Both the position numbers and the translations under genes were made by a program. The notes beneath the pieces are model-generated. The model was not told the origin of the DNA and did no database searches. It saw only the letters and a program-made list of their open reading frames with translations. Positions 20,602 to 28,739 of a DNA stretch of 62,778 nucleotides are shown piece by piece; the stretch's first letter is position 1; the number at the start of each line of letters is the position of its first letter. The stretch is taken from contig JAGQYE010000049.1 of NCBI GenBank assembly GCA_020436225.1, positions 1 through 62,778 on the forward strand, given 5' to 3'. This DNA is from Bacteroidota bacterium (GTDB lineage Bacteria > Bacteroidota > Bacteroidia > Chitinophagales > JADIYW01).

Positions 20602-21909
20602 TTAATTTCCACCATCAAAAGTTGACCATTCGCCAATTATTTTTTTGTTTTTATAGAGCAAAACATTCCTAAAACACAGAATACCATCGCCTTCCCAAGA
20701 TTGTGTAAAAACATAATCATCAATTTTTAAAGTTGATTGTTTGGAACTGCTTAATATACTTTGATTAGGCAACAAGTTTTTATAAGAATTTTCATCGCCA
20801 TCCCAAAATGTATTGTGTTGTATGCCCTTTGGCTCAACTACATTGCCCGGCCAACCTCCGCCCAACATAAAATAGGAAACAGACAAATTTGGATTCCACC
20901 AATTAATAATAGGCGAAATAGATTCTACAAGAGGTAATTTTGCAGTTTCAATTTTCTTTAAAACACAAGATGCTAAAAATGATGCCGGTTGATGTCCATA
21001 GTTATATAATTCCGGAAAAAGATTGGGAGTTAAAAATCCTGAACCTATGGCAATATCATTAACCCTCATTTTGCCACTATAGTTTTTATAATAGAAATAA
21101 GTTCTAGTGCCACCACTATTGAAAATCATTGAATCAAGTATTTGTTTTGAATAATTTTTTTCCAATATATCTACAAAAGCGTTATATCTATTTTGTGCAT
21201 CAGCAAATGCTTTTTCAATTTGTTTATTTTTATTGATGTAAAAAGGCACATACGGCACATGACCATCGTAGCCCATTAATCCTTTTAATTCTAAATAGTT
21301 TGGATTAGCTTTTATTTGGTTTACAATTTGTTCTATTTGTTCAGCGTTGTCAAATCCGCCACGTTGCAAGCCAATATTGATTTCTAAAGCAATTTTTAAT
21401 TTTGTTTGTGTAGATTTTGCCAAAGCTAAGTACTCGTTTAATCGTTTTTCTGTATCGATTAACCAACAAACAGAATTCCATTTTTTTAGATTTGACAAAC
21501 GATAAACAGCATCAACAGGCAATGGTTTTCCTAATAAAATATCCAGCGTATCAGCCGAATACTTGTTTAATATTTCAGCAATAAAAGGTTCAGAAAATAC
21601 CATTAAACTTTTGGTATTTGCATTTTTCATTAGGTAGTCTAAAAGTTCAAATGAAGGCAAGGATTTTGTAACTAACCGCAAATTAAAACGATTACCTAAA
21701 TGATTTTTTATAGTAGCAATATTATTGTCTAATCTGTTTAAATCTATTATGGCATGGCTTGCTCCTTTGGCTTGTCTTTGTAATGCCAAATTGAGTTCTA
21801 TGAAGTAACTATCAGAATAATAGCATTTTTCAAGTTTTGGTTTCTTGAAAAACAGAAACAAAAAGCATAAAAGAATAATTATAATAAATGCTTTTAAAAA
21901 TCTTTTCAT
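20602..21909 (-). CDS. Membrane-anchored alanine racemase-like (fold III PLP) protein
   Basis: The start at 21909 gives an N-terminal membrane anchor (about residues 4-22) and agrees with a promoter element only five bases upstream. The main domain resembles the alanine racemase N-terminal/D-serine dehydratase-like PLP barrel: IDLNRLDNNIATIKNHLG, then RLVTKS with the likely PLP lysine near residue 79, EINIGLQRGG near 185, and LMGYDGHV near 215. The C-terminal part contains a GGGWPGNVVEPKG stretch and ends in a beta domain. Substrate and reaction are unknown. An anchored, probably periplasm-facing PLP enzyme would be unusual. It lies in the bracketed segment but has normal AT-rich composition. 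Confidence 0.7.
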   Translation of the reverse strand: MKRFLKAFIIIILLCFLFLFFKKPKLEKCYYSDSYFIELNLALQRQAKGASHAIIDLNRLDNNIATIKNHLGNRFNLRLVTKSLPSFELLDYLMKNANTKSLMVFSEPFIAEILNKYSADTLDILLGKPLPVDAVYRLSNLKKWNSVCWLIDTEKRLNEYLALAKSTQTKLKIALEINIGLQRGGFDNAEQIEQIVNQIKANPNYLELKGLMGYDGHVPYVPFYINKNKQIEKAFADAQNRYNAFVDILEKNYSKQILDSMIFNSGGTRTYFYYKNYSGKMRVNDIAIGSGFLTPNLFPELYNYGHQPASFLASCVLKKIETAKLPLVESISPIINWWNPNLSVSYFMLGGGWPGNVVEPKGIQHNTFWDGDENSYKNLLPNQSILSSSKQSTLKIDDYVFTQSWEGDGILCFRNVLLYKNKKIIGEWSTFDGGN

Positions 21910-21914
21910 TAGCA

Positions 21915-21922
21915 CAAATATA
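21915..21922 (-). promoter_or_regulatory. -7 element immediately before the racemase-like gene
   Basis: The minus strand reads TATATTTG here, an exact TAnnTTTG match. Only five bases separate it from the ATG at 21909, which predicts a leaderless or near-leaderless transcript. Confidence 0.45.
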
Positions 21923-21957
21923 AGCATCAAAAAGTTGACTCTAAAAAATTAAATGAT

Positions 21958-21986
21958 CTTCGCCCTCTACGAGTCTTATGACTCGT
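21958..21986. repeat. Third copy of the short intergenic repeat, with perfect hairpin
   Basis: This copy matches the units at 20479 and 20516. It contains a perfect seven-base stem (21969-21975 with 21980-21986) around TTAT. Confidence 0.6.
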
Positions 21987-22076
21987 TCAACTAACAAGAT
22001 ATTTTTTCATTTTATAATACGCACCTATTGTTGGATAAAATTTGCCACGCTGCGCTCGCTATGACGGGAAATTATG

Positions 22077-23096
22077 TTACCACTTATTAAACACATCTTC
22101 TGCAAAGCCTAAAAATCTGTTCAGTTTTATCGGAGTACCATCATCCAGAATCACCGTCCCTGTAAAATAGCCGAACACCTGATGTTGTTTGGATTGCAGC
22201 AGTATTAGGTTTGTATTGGAATAACGGTCAATCGCGGGTTCAAAGTCGAGTTCGAAACGGCCGTCGTTGCTCGTAAACTTCCACGGCTGCATATAATCAC
22301 TGGTGTTGATGACGAATTTTATTTCATCCAGTTTGTGTGCCACGCCCTTATAAAACAACATATTTTCCGTTGCAGCCGAGGTATCACCGAAACCATAGCC
22401 GATATTAAACCCAAAGGGTTTACCATCCACATAACCTGAAGCGGAGCCCCAGTACCAGCGGTTTTGATAGGTCCACACGCCGCGTCCCCAGTCCAGCACA
22501 CCTAATGCCTGATGAGGTTCAAAGGTGTATTTCTTTTTGTCATAGATAAATTCACCGCTTGCTGCCAGGCAATTTATTTTCTGGTTGTAGTAAAACGCCA
22601 ATTTGTCTTCTTTCCACGGCGTGGCTATCACCATGGAATCTTTGTTCAGCGCTTCCAGTTCAATATGACCTTTAATACCTTTCCCCTTATTAAATCCTGG
22701 AAAATTAAAATCTAGTACCCGCTTGCCGTCCACATGCCTGAACTGCATCTGCACTTTCTTATGCTGAACAACCGTATCGCCCACAGCTGAATGCTCCGGC
22801 AGGTGCAGTTTGCCCATGGTAAAAGGCACCATCACCATATCGGTGATTTCCTTGTTCTGTTTAAAATCAAACACATTGATAGCATACAAGGCCATATAGG
22901 AATTATCCGCCACGGTGAGTGCAATACCGTAGTCTTTCTGCAGGATGCAATAATAATCCCATTCCTTGATTCTTAGTGGTGACGCCTTTATGTCGCTGCG
23001 TTTATAGGTCAGCATTAAACTTCTAGCCCAGCCTTTCTGCGCAAGATTGCCATCTGCATTCAATAAAGGACCTGCCTTAGTAATTTCATGTTGCAT
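22077..23096 (-). CDS. DUF2804 family protein, GC-rich relative to neighbours
   Basis: The 339-residue protein has no signal peptide or membrane segment. It shows the DUF2804 pattern: an N-terminal block (ITKAGPLLNADGNLAQKGWARS), a middle region with DKKKYTFEPHQALGVLDWGRGVW near residues 180-200, and FGFNIGYGFGD near 228. The ends are beta-rich. The family has no established biochemical function. Base composition is clearly higher in GC than in the flanking genes: sampled 60-base lines give 43% and 65% here against 28% in the adjacent racemase-like gene. This, with the flanking repeats, suggests acquisition from another genome. Confidence 0.8.
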   Translation of the reverse strand: MQHEITKAGPLLNADGNLAQKGWARSLMLTYKRSDIKASPLRIKEWDYYCILQKDYGIALTVADNSYMALYAINVFDFKQNKEITDMVMVPFTMGKLHLPEHSAVGDTVVQHKKVQMQFRHVDGKRVLDFNFPGFNKGKGIKGHIELEALNKDSMVIATPWKEDKLAFYYNQKINCLAASGEFIYDKKKYTFEPHQALGVLDWGRGVWTYQNRWYWGSASGYVDGKPFGFNIGYGFGDTSAATENMLFYKGVAHKLDEIKFVINTSDYMQPWKFTSNDGRFELDFEPAIDRYSNTNLILLQSKQHQVFGYFTGTVILDDGTPIKLNRFLGFAEDVFNKW

Positions 23097-23099
23097 ACG

Positions 23100-23164
23100 T
23101 GAGAGTCTTCTTCAAGAGATTCTGCTAAGAAAATTTTTCTTTATCGGTCGGTGTCCTCACCGAC
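23100..23164. repeat. Dispersed intergenic repeat with hairpins
   Basis: Bases 23102-23133 align with the complement of 52736-52766, sharing GAGTC, eight variable bases, then GAGA and TCTGCT in the same spacing. It is followed by a perfect seven-base hairpin (23147-23153 with 23158-23164, loop TCCT). Confidence 0.55.
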
Positions 23165-23205
23165 AGAAAAATTAAATCAGAAAGATTATTCAAATACAAA
23201 TTAAC

Positions 23206-23234
23206 GAGATTTCCGCTTCTGCGGGAATGACATT
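23206..23234. repeat. 29-base intergenic repeat unit at the right edge of the segment
   Basis: The unit starts GAGATTTCC and ends GGGAATGACATT with a short inverted repeat between. A second copy of the same length is at 52822-52850. Its last three bases overlap the right copy of the 46-bp repeat. Confidence 0.65.
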
Positions 23235-23277
23235 ATCTGTATTTATTTTTTACACCTAAGCGTTTTTTAGTGGACTT
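23232..23277. repeat. 46-bp direct repeat, right copy
   Basis: Identical to 20436-20481. Here it forms the genuine 3' end (last 14 codons plus stop) of the beta-barrel gene on the minus strand. Confidence 0.93.
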
Positions 23278-24195
23278 ATCCACTTCATCTACACGTTTAT
23301 TCAAATCTATTCCCGGAACTTTTGATTTTTTCAATTTTGCTTCTTCTGCTTTTTTTGCTTTTTTCTTTTCAGCCATTGCAGTCATCTTAGCACGTTGGAA
23401 ATTGTAACCAATCTCCAAATTCAAGCCTAAGAAATAATTTTTAGATTTTTTATATTCAGGATGTACTTTATATTCAGCAGCATTGATATCGTTTAATCCA
23501 AATTTAGTTTCTAAGGCAAAGCCCATATACATATTATTTTTGAAGATGTAATCCAATCCAAATTTTATAACACCAACTCCTTGAACTTTCTTAAAATAAG
23601 ATTTATAATTATCACTTTGATTTGGATAATATGAGGCATATCCACCCAATGCTGGATCTATTGGGTAACCCATAACTGTAGTATTACCATTATTAGGCGT
23701 AATCTTATACGTCATTTGTGCGTTGATTAAAAAATCTGTTTCGATACCTACCAATAATTTCATTCGAACAGGGAAATTATCTGAAGCAACTCTAATATGT
23801 TCTTTTTGTCCGCGCAATAATGGTGCAAAACGATATAACAGGCCGGCACCCATATATTTGAAATCTACATTTTTTTCGTGTGTACCAATTAATGCCGGAT
23901 ATTTCAACCATTTGAATTCATCTTTATAACGCTGCCCTTCTTGGCAATAGTTGGCATAAACTACAAAACCGTGTTGTTCTTTAAAATTATAGCCACCTTG
24001 CATAAAAACATGGTAACTGAATTTTGGTTTGTAATCTAATTCTTTGCTGTTTTCTGCTAAATAGTATGTGTTTTGTGCCAACATATATGACAATCCCGGC
24101 GTAACACCTACACTTAAACTTCCACCTTTTTGTGCATAAGTAAAACTTATGGTAAAAAATATGGTAAAAATGCTGCCAAAAATTCTTAGTTTCAT
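23233..24195 (-). CDS. Outer-membrane beta-barrel protein
   Basis: The ATG at 24195 gives a signal peptide (residues 1-21, ending SFTYAQ) and was chosen over an upstream TTG at 24210. The 320-residue protein has glycine- and aromatic-rich strands throughout (for example YMGAGLLYRFAP and YFLGLNLEIGYNFQR), so it is probably an outer-membrane barrel. The C-terminus is a highly basic Lys/Ala tail (about 265-320). No family name was recognised. Its final codons are duplicated next to murB, which suggests that murB and this gene were adjacent and convergent before the 2.75-kb segment arrived. Confidence 0.7.
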   Translation of the reverse strand: MKLRIFGSIFTIFFTISFTYAQKGGSLSVGVTPGLSYMLAQNTYYLAENSKELDYKPKFSYHVFMQGGYNFKEQHGFVVYANYCQEGQRYKDEFKWLKYPALIGTHEKNVDFKYMGAGLLYRFAPLLRGQKEHIRVASDNFPVRMKLLVGIETDFLINAQMTYKITPNNGNTTVMGYPIDPALGGYASYYPNQSDNYKSYFKKVQGVGVIKFGLDYIFKNNMYMGFALETKFGLNDINAAEYKVHPEYKKSKNYFLGLNLEIGYNFQRAKMTAMAEKKKAKKAEEAKLKKSKVPGIDLNKRVDEVDKSTKKRLGVKNKYR

Positions 24196-24248
24196 TGCGA
24201 AAAAATTCAATTTAAAAATAGGTATTTATTTTTCATTAACCAGAACAT

Positions 24249-24256
24249 CAAAGATA
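24249..24256 (-). promoter_or_regulatory. -7 element for the beta-barrel gene
   Basis: The minus strand reads TATCTTTG, an exact TAnnTTTG match, about 54 bases before the ATG at 24195. Confidence 0.45.
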
Positions 24257-24289
24257 ATGAATTATACGTACTAATTGACATAAAAACTA

Positions 24290-25777
24290 ATGCGCATCAA
24301 AAAAAACTCCCTAAGCAAATCAACGTTAATCCGAAGTATTCAGTGTCCGAAATCCTTATATCTTTATAAAAATTATTTTCATTTACGCGAAAAACCTGAC
24401 ACACCACAACAACAGCGTTTTGATCGTGGACATCGAGTTGGCAAATTAGCACAACAATTATTTCCAAACGGAAAAGATTGTTCTCCGCCTAATCCTTATA
24501 GTTATGACGCATCTATTGCTGCAACAAAAGCGTTGATTCAGCAACAATTTCCGGCAATTTATGAAGCAGCGTTTAAGTACAACGGAATATTGGTTGCTTT
24601 AGATATATTGAGTTTTAAAGATGGGAAATGGTATGCGCACGAAGTAAAAAGTTCCATACGAATTTCTAATACGTATTTGTTAGATGCCACAATACAATAT
24701 TATATCATCACTAAAAGTGGAATTGCTTTAGAAGATTTTTCTATCATCACCATTAACAGCGACTATATATTTGATAAACAGCTCGACGTTCAGCAATTGT
24801 TTTGTTCTACATCTGTTTTGCAAGAAATAAAAGAGCGAATTCCGTTTGTAGAAAATGCTATTGAGAAGGCTATTGATACATTAAGTCAAGAAAAAATTCC
24901 TGAAGTTAGTATTGGCGCGCATTGCACTAAGCCTTATCCGTGCGACTTTCAGCAATATTGTTGGACTGATATTGCACCTGATTCGGTTTGGTATTTGCCG
25001 GGTTTGTCGATGCAAGAAAAAAGTACGTTAATAGAAACAGGCATTGAAAAAATTCAAGACATAGTTATAACTGATGCATTAAATGCTCGACAGAAAGTAA
25101 TTATCGATGCTTATCAATCTAAAAAGATACATCTCGACAAACAAGCATTAACAGCATTTGTTTCAACACTTCAATTTCCTGCTTATTATTTTGATATCGA
25201 AGCTTTCCAACCTGCAATTCCTTTATTTAAAGGTACAAAATCGTATGAGCGTATTCCATTTTTATATTCGTTGCATTATAAAGAGAATTCGGAAAGTGAG
25301 TTAGAGCATGTTAGTTATATTTCTCCTGTTGGCGAAGATAATAGATTGGCTTTTATTGAACATTTTTTGCGTGCGACTGAAAAACCCGGACAAATTTTGG
25401 TATTTAATACGCTGTTAGAAAAAGGAATTTTATCGAAATTAATGAAAGAATTTCCTGCCTATAAAAAGCAATTAATGGAACGCATCAATAGAATTGTTGA
25501 TATTGAAATTCCATTTAAAGAATTACAGATTTATCATCCGGAGCAACAAGGTAGTTTTTCGCTAAAAGCAATTGGCAAAGCTCTTTTGCCTAAAGATGAA
25601 TTTTCAAATAGTGCCGTAAAAACAGGTGAAGAAGCCATGGCAATTTACAATGAGCTTTTTTATTGTAATGATGAAATAGAAATCAAACAGAAATTGGAAC
25701 ATCTGAAGACGTATTGCTATTTCGATACTTTTGTTCTATTTAAAGTTGTGGAAGTTTTAAAGAAAATTGTAAAATAA
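24290..25777 (+). CDS. DUF2779 protein: Cas4/RecB-like nuclease domain plus exonuclease-like domain
   Basis: The 495-residue protein combines two regions. The N-terminal half looks like a Cas4/RecB-type nuclease: one early Cys (Cys19 in SIQCPKS), Asp105, an E-x-K motif at Glu118-Lys120, and three late cysteines (212, 218, 224) that together could hold an iron-sulfur cluster. The C-terminal half (DUF2779, about 295-495) has YYFDIEAF near 302 and YCYFDTFVLFKVVEVL at the end, as in DEDDy 3'-5' exonucleases. Such proteins are widespread and uncharacterised; a role in DNA or RNA processing is inferred. No CRISPR array or other cas gene is nearby. Confidence 0.8.
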   Translation: MRIKKNSLSKSTLIRSIQCPKSLYLYKNYFHLREKPDTPQQQRFDRGHRVGKLAQQLFPNGKDCSPPNPYSYDASIAATKALIQQQFPAIYEAAFKYNGILVALDILSFKDGKWYAHEVKSSIRISNTYLLDATIQYYIITKSGIALEDFSIITINSDYIFDKQLDVQQLFCSTSVLQEIKERIPFVENAIEKAIDTLSQEKIPEVSIGAHCTKPYPCDFQQYCWTDIAPDSVWYLPGLSMQEKSTLIETGIEKIQDIVITDALNARQKVIIDAYQSKKIHLDKQALTAFVSTLQFPAYYFDIEAFQPAIPLFKGTKSYERIPFLYSLHYKENSESELEHVSYISPVGEDNRLAFIEHFLRATEKPGQILVFNTLLEKGILSKLMKEFPAYKKQLMERINRIVDIEIPFKELQIYHPEQQGSFSLKAIGKALLPKDEFSNSAVKTGEEAMAIYNELFYCNDEIEIKQKLEHLKTYCYFDTFVLFKVVEVLKKIVK

Positions 25778-25803
25778 AAAAACTCACGTCTCCGTGAGTT
25801 TTT
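25778..25803. terminator. Bidirectional intrinsic terminator
   Basis: A perfect 11-base stem (25778-25788 with 25793-25803) closes a TCTC loop, with A and T tracts on both sides. It sits between two convergent genes and can end both. Confidence 0.88.
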
Positions 25804-25822
25804 AAAATGTTGATTTTTTTAG

Positions 25823-26299
25823 TTAGCCTAATTCCGGAATTACTAATGTTTGTCCAGGATAAATCTTGTCCGGATCGGTTAGCATTGGTCGGTTGGCTTC
25901 GAAGATTTTTGGATATTTATTAGCATCTCCGTAAACTTCTCTCGCAATCTTAGATAATGTATCTCCTGATTTCACTTGATAAAATTGTTTTTCTGCGCCG
26001 GTGGCAGCTTGTTCTGTAGGTACTTCTTGTTGATTGATAACTACTACTAATTGATCGTTTACGGACTCAACGCCTTCGATATTGGCAACAGTGGCGATTA
26101 ATCTTTGACGAGCTTCTAAGCTATCTACTTGACCGGATAAAGTAACTTGCTGATCTTCGTTAACGCTCACACTTACGCCTTCTTGTAATAAGCCAAATTT
26201 GTTTAAATGGTCGATTACTTTTTGTTGTTTTTCTGCTGGCGTCTCGCTATGTCCGAAAACTTTTTCGCCTACGCCTTTAATAAATGAAAATAAACCCAT
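25823..26299 (-). CDS. BON and LysM domain protein (Kbp/YgaU-like)
   Basis: The 158-residue protein has a short N-terminal helix (MGLFSFIKGVGEKVFG), a BON domain at about residues 25-90 (VSVNEDQQVTLSGQV, VANIEGVESVNDQLVV) and a LysM domain at about 106-156 (YQVKSGDTLSKIAREVYGDANKYPKIFEAN). Length and domain order match E. coli YgaU/Kbp, a cytoplasmic potassium-binding protein. No signal peptide is present, consistent with that location. Function by analogy; potassium binding is not shown by the sequence itself. Confidence 0.92.
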   Translation of the reverse strand: MGLFSFIKGVGEKVFGHSETPAEKQQKVIDHLNKFGLLQEGVSVSVNEDQQVTLSGQVDSLEARQRLIATVANIEGVESVNDQLVVVINQQEVPTEQAATGAEKQFYQVKSGDTLSKIAREVYGDANKYPKIFEANRPMLTDPDKIYPGQTLVIPELG

Positions 26300-26408
26300 G
26301 TTTTTTGTTTTAAAGATTTAAAAATAATAGTATTGGTAAGGTAAACATTATTTTTTACATCTTAGTTCCTTTTATAAAATACATATCTATCAAAAAGGCA
26401 AAATCTTG

Positions 26409-28739
26409 TTAATGCATTAAGATAAATTTCAGTTTTGCTTTTGCTTTTTTATCGCTGCCTTTGCATAATACATAATAAACTCCTGTAGCTGCTCGTTCGC
26501 CAGAAATTAAATTTCCATCCCAAGTGGCTTGTCCGCCATTCGCTGTTGTTTCATAAACTAAGTTGCCACTTACATCAACAATTTTCACATTGCAATTATT
26601 TGGTATGCCTTTAAATGCAATTAATCCTGTATAGTTTTCTCTCACAGGATTTGGATAAACAAAAGGCTTCTCAGTTGCGTCTGTCGTTTCGGTTGCATCT
26701 GCACGATACGAACAAATACCTTTGTCTGTTCCAATATATACATCGCCATTTTCTGGTTGTATGGTAATAGAACGAATAACGTTCGACAACAAAGGCGAAT
26801 TATCTTCATTAAAATAAGAAATAGTTTCTGTACCATCAGGGCTTACCAAAAAGATACCATTATTAGTGCCTATCCATTTTCTATTAGCTGCATCGACAGT
26901 AATACAATTTATTATTTCATCTTCTAAAAGATTATCACAAAATCCACTTCCATCATTTCTATCAATACAAATTTGTTCTGCTTCACACGCATAATCGGTA
27001 ACATAAGCAGCACAAGCAATTACAGCAATACCTTGTGTGGTGCCCAACCATATTGTGCCATCGGCATCTTTTGCCATGCAGATAACATTATTTACAGGCA
27101 GATTTCCATTCCCACTTCCTGCTGCCAAATTATAAAATTGATCATCCGATTTATCGTCAATATCATTTCCGTAATTCAACATAACCAAGCCTCCACTTGC
27201 ATCTTCTTTAGCTATCCATATTTGGTTGTAATCATCAACTAAAACATCTTTTACTAATTTTCCATTTAGAAAAGAAGAATTGAAAAAGAGATAGCTACCA
27301 TCAGCCTTTCTGCAAATCAGAGGTGCGCCGGAATATGTATTAGAAAACCAAACATTTCCTGAAGCGTCCATATCTGCACCTGTAATACGAAACGATTCCG
27401 GAACATTTGGTGCGTATTTAATTGTCTTAAATGAATTATCTGTAGGATTAAATTCTATGATGCCACCATCAGCATAACCTGCTGCTCCGAAAATGACTTT
27501 ATTTTCTTGTGGCAAGGTTTTTACTACTGCAATCTGTGCAAATGTATCTAAAACGGGAAATTGATATTGATTATAGGTTTGCCATGTGTAATCTTTACAT
27601 CTATAAAAATAGTTGGCAGCTGATAATCCTGTTGGATTCCATCCACTTGTAATGGTGGAGCTTGCCACCCAAATTGTGCCATCCATATAATCCATTTCTT
27701 TACAAGATATTCTATCTGGTCCGTTTGGCACAATGGCATTAAAATTCCCACCATCCTGATAAACCAAACCTTTATAATAATCGGCATGCCAAAGTTTTCC
27801 GTTTTGATCTTGTATAAGTTGCAAAGGTCGTTCAATATTTGGGCTATTATCGTAAAACGTAAAACCACTTCCATTCCAAACTCCTAATCGGCTATCAACT
27901 ACATTTCCGCTCACTTCTTTTTGTTGTGCTATCAACAAATTGCCGTTTGAATTATTTAAGTGTTTGGTTATCCAATTAGCTTCAGAAAAGAATGTTGTCC
28001 AATTTGTTCCATCGTATTGATAAAATGTATTGCCAATTGCTGTTATAATCTTATTTTGGAAATATGTTATTGCTGATGCACTTGATGTTGGAATGCCAAT
28101 TGAATGTTGTTGCCAATTATTAAAATTCAACAAATTGATGTTTGACGCAATTTTTCCGCTATAAATGCCCATTTGAGTAGCGCAGTAAATTATCGAATCG
28201 TTTGCCCAAACAGCGTTTACATTTATCGTAGAACCTCCATTATCAAAAATGTAGGTTTCTTTAATTTCTTTTTGCAATAAATCAATCTTTACTAATCCAA
28301 AGCCCGTTGCCAAGTAAGCAAATCCATTATTACAATAGATGTAATTGATGGTTTTATTACTAAAATTGGATGAGTTTTTCAAATAAGGAATATTCGTAAT
28401 CTTGCCGTTGTGAATTAAATCAATGTTTGAGTTAGTGTAAGCAATGACCAAAGTCGAACTTACTGTATCATATCCTACTTGAGCCACCATCACTTCTGCC
28501 AATCCGCTTACTTTAGTATATTTTTCTACCAAAAAATTATCCTTATTAACGCCAACTACACCATATTCACATGCGCCATAAACATAATCTTTACTTTGAC
28601 ATACAGACAAAGCATTTAGAAATGGAAGATGTGCTGTCCATGTGCCCAACGCAACGTTTTGTGCCCGAATGGAATTCGATGCAATCTCTATAATCAAAAT
28701 AATAAAATAGACAAAATAGCTCTTCACACTTTTACACAT
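26409..28739 (-). CDS. porZ: PorZ-like type IX secretion system surface protein
   Basis: The 776-residue protein has a signal peptide (residues 1-27, ending SIRAQ), two beta-propeller regions made of two-component-regulator-type repeats (about 30-690), and a C-terminal type IX sorting domain (about 695-776: VYPNPVRENYTG, then GERAATGVYYVL). The opening GTWTAHLPFLNA, followed by KVSGLAEVMVAQVGYD and NSNIDLI, is the pattern of PorZ, a component of the type IX attachment complex that handles anionic lipopolysaccharide in Porphyromonas gingivalis. A free-standing propeller protein exported by the same route is the alternative. No other por/spr gene was recognised in the window. Confidence 0.82.
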   Translation of the reverse strand: MCKSVKSYFVYFIILIIEIASNSIRAQNVALGTWTAHLPFLNALSVCQSKDYVYGACEYGVVGVNKDNFLVEKYTKVSGLAEVMVAQVGYDTVSSTLVIAYTNSNIDLIHNGKITNIPYLKNSSNFSNKTINYIYCNNGFAYLATGFGLVKIDLLQKEIKETYIFDNGGSTINVNAVWANDSIIYCATQMGIYSGKIASNINLLNFNNWQQHSIGIPTSSASAITYFQNKIITAIGNTFYQYDGTNWTTFFSEANWITKHLNNSNGNLLIAQQKEVSGNVVDSRLGVWNGSGFTFYDNSPNIERPLQLIQDQNGKLWHADYYKGLVYQDGGNFNAIVPNGPDRISCKEMDYMDGTIWVASSTITSGWNPTGLSAANYFYRCKDYTWQTYNQYQFPVLDTFAQIAVVKTLPQENKVIFGAAGYADGGIIEFNPTDNSFKTIKYAPNVPESFRITGADMDASGNVWFSNTYSGAPLICRKADGSYLFFNSSFLNGKLVKDVLVDDYNQIWIAKEDASGGLVMLNYGNDIDDKSDDQFYNLAAGSGNGNLPVNNVICMAKDADGTIWLGTTQGIAVIACAAYVTDYACEAEQICIDRNDGSGFCDNLLEDEIINCITVDAANRKWIGTNNGIFLVSPDGTETISYFNEDNSPLLSNVIRSITIQPENGDVYIGTDKGICSYRADATETTDATEKPFVYPNPVRENYTGLIAFKGIPNNCNVKIVDVSGNLVYETTANGGQATWDGNLISGERAATGVYYVLCKGSDKKAKAKLKFILMH

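Noticed and set aside
20482-23231. Bracketed segment as a classic insertion sequence or integrative element
   Set aside because: No transposase or integrase frame is present, and no terminal inverted repeats of normal length were seen. A 46-bp duplication is too long for a standard target-site duplication. It is reported only as a flanked segment of unknown origin.
24290-25777. DUF2779 gene as part of a CRISPR-Cas system
   Set aside because: No cas1, cas2 or repeat array is present in the window; Cas4-like nucleases also occur alone.
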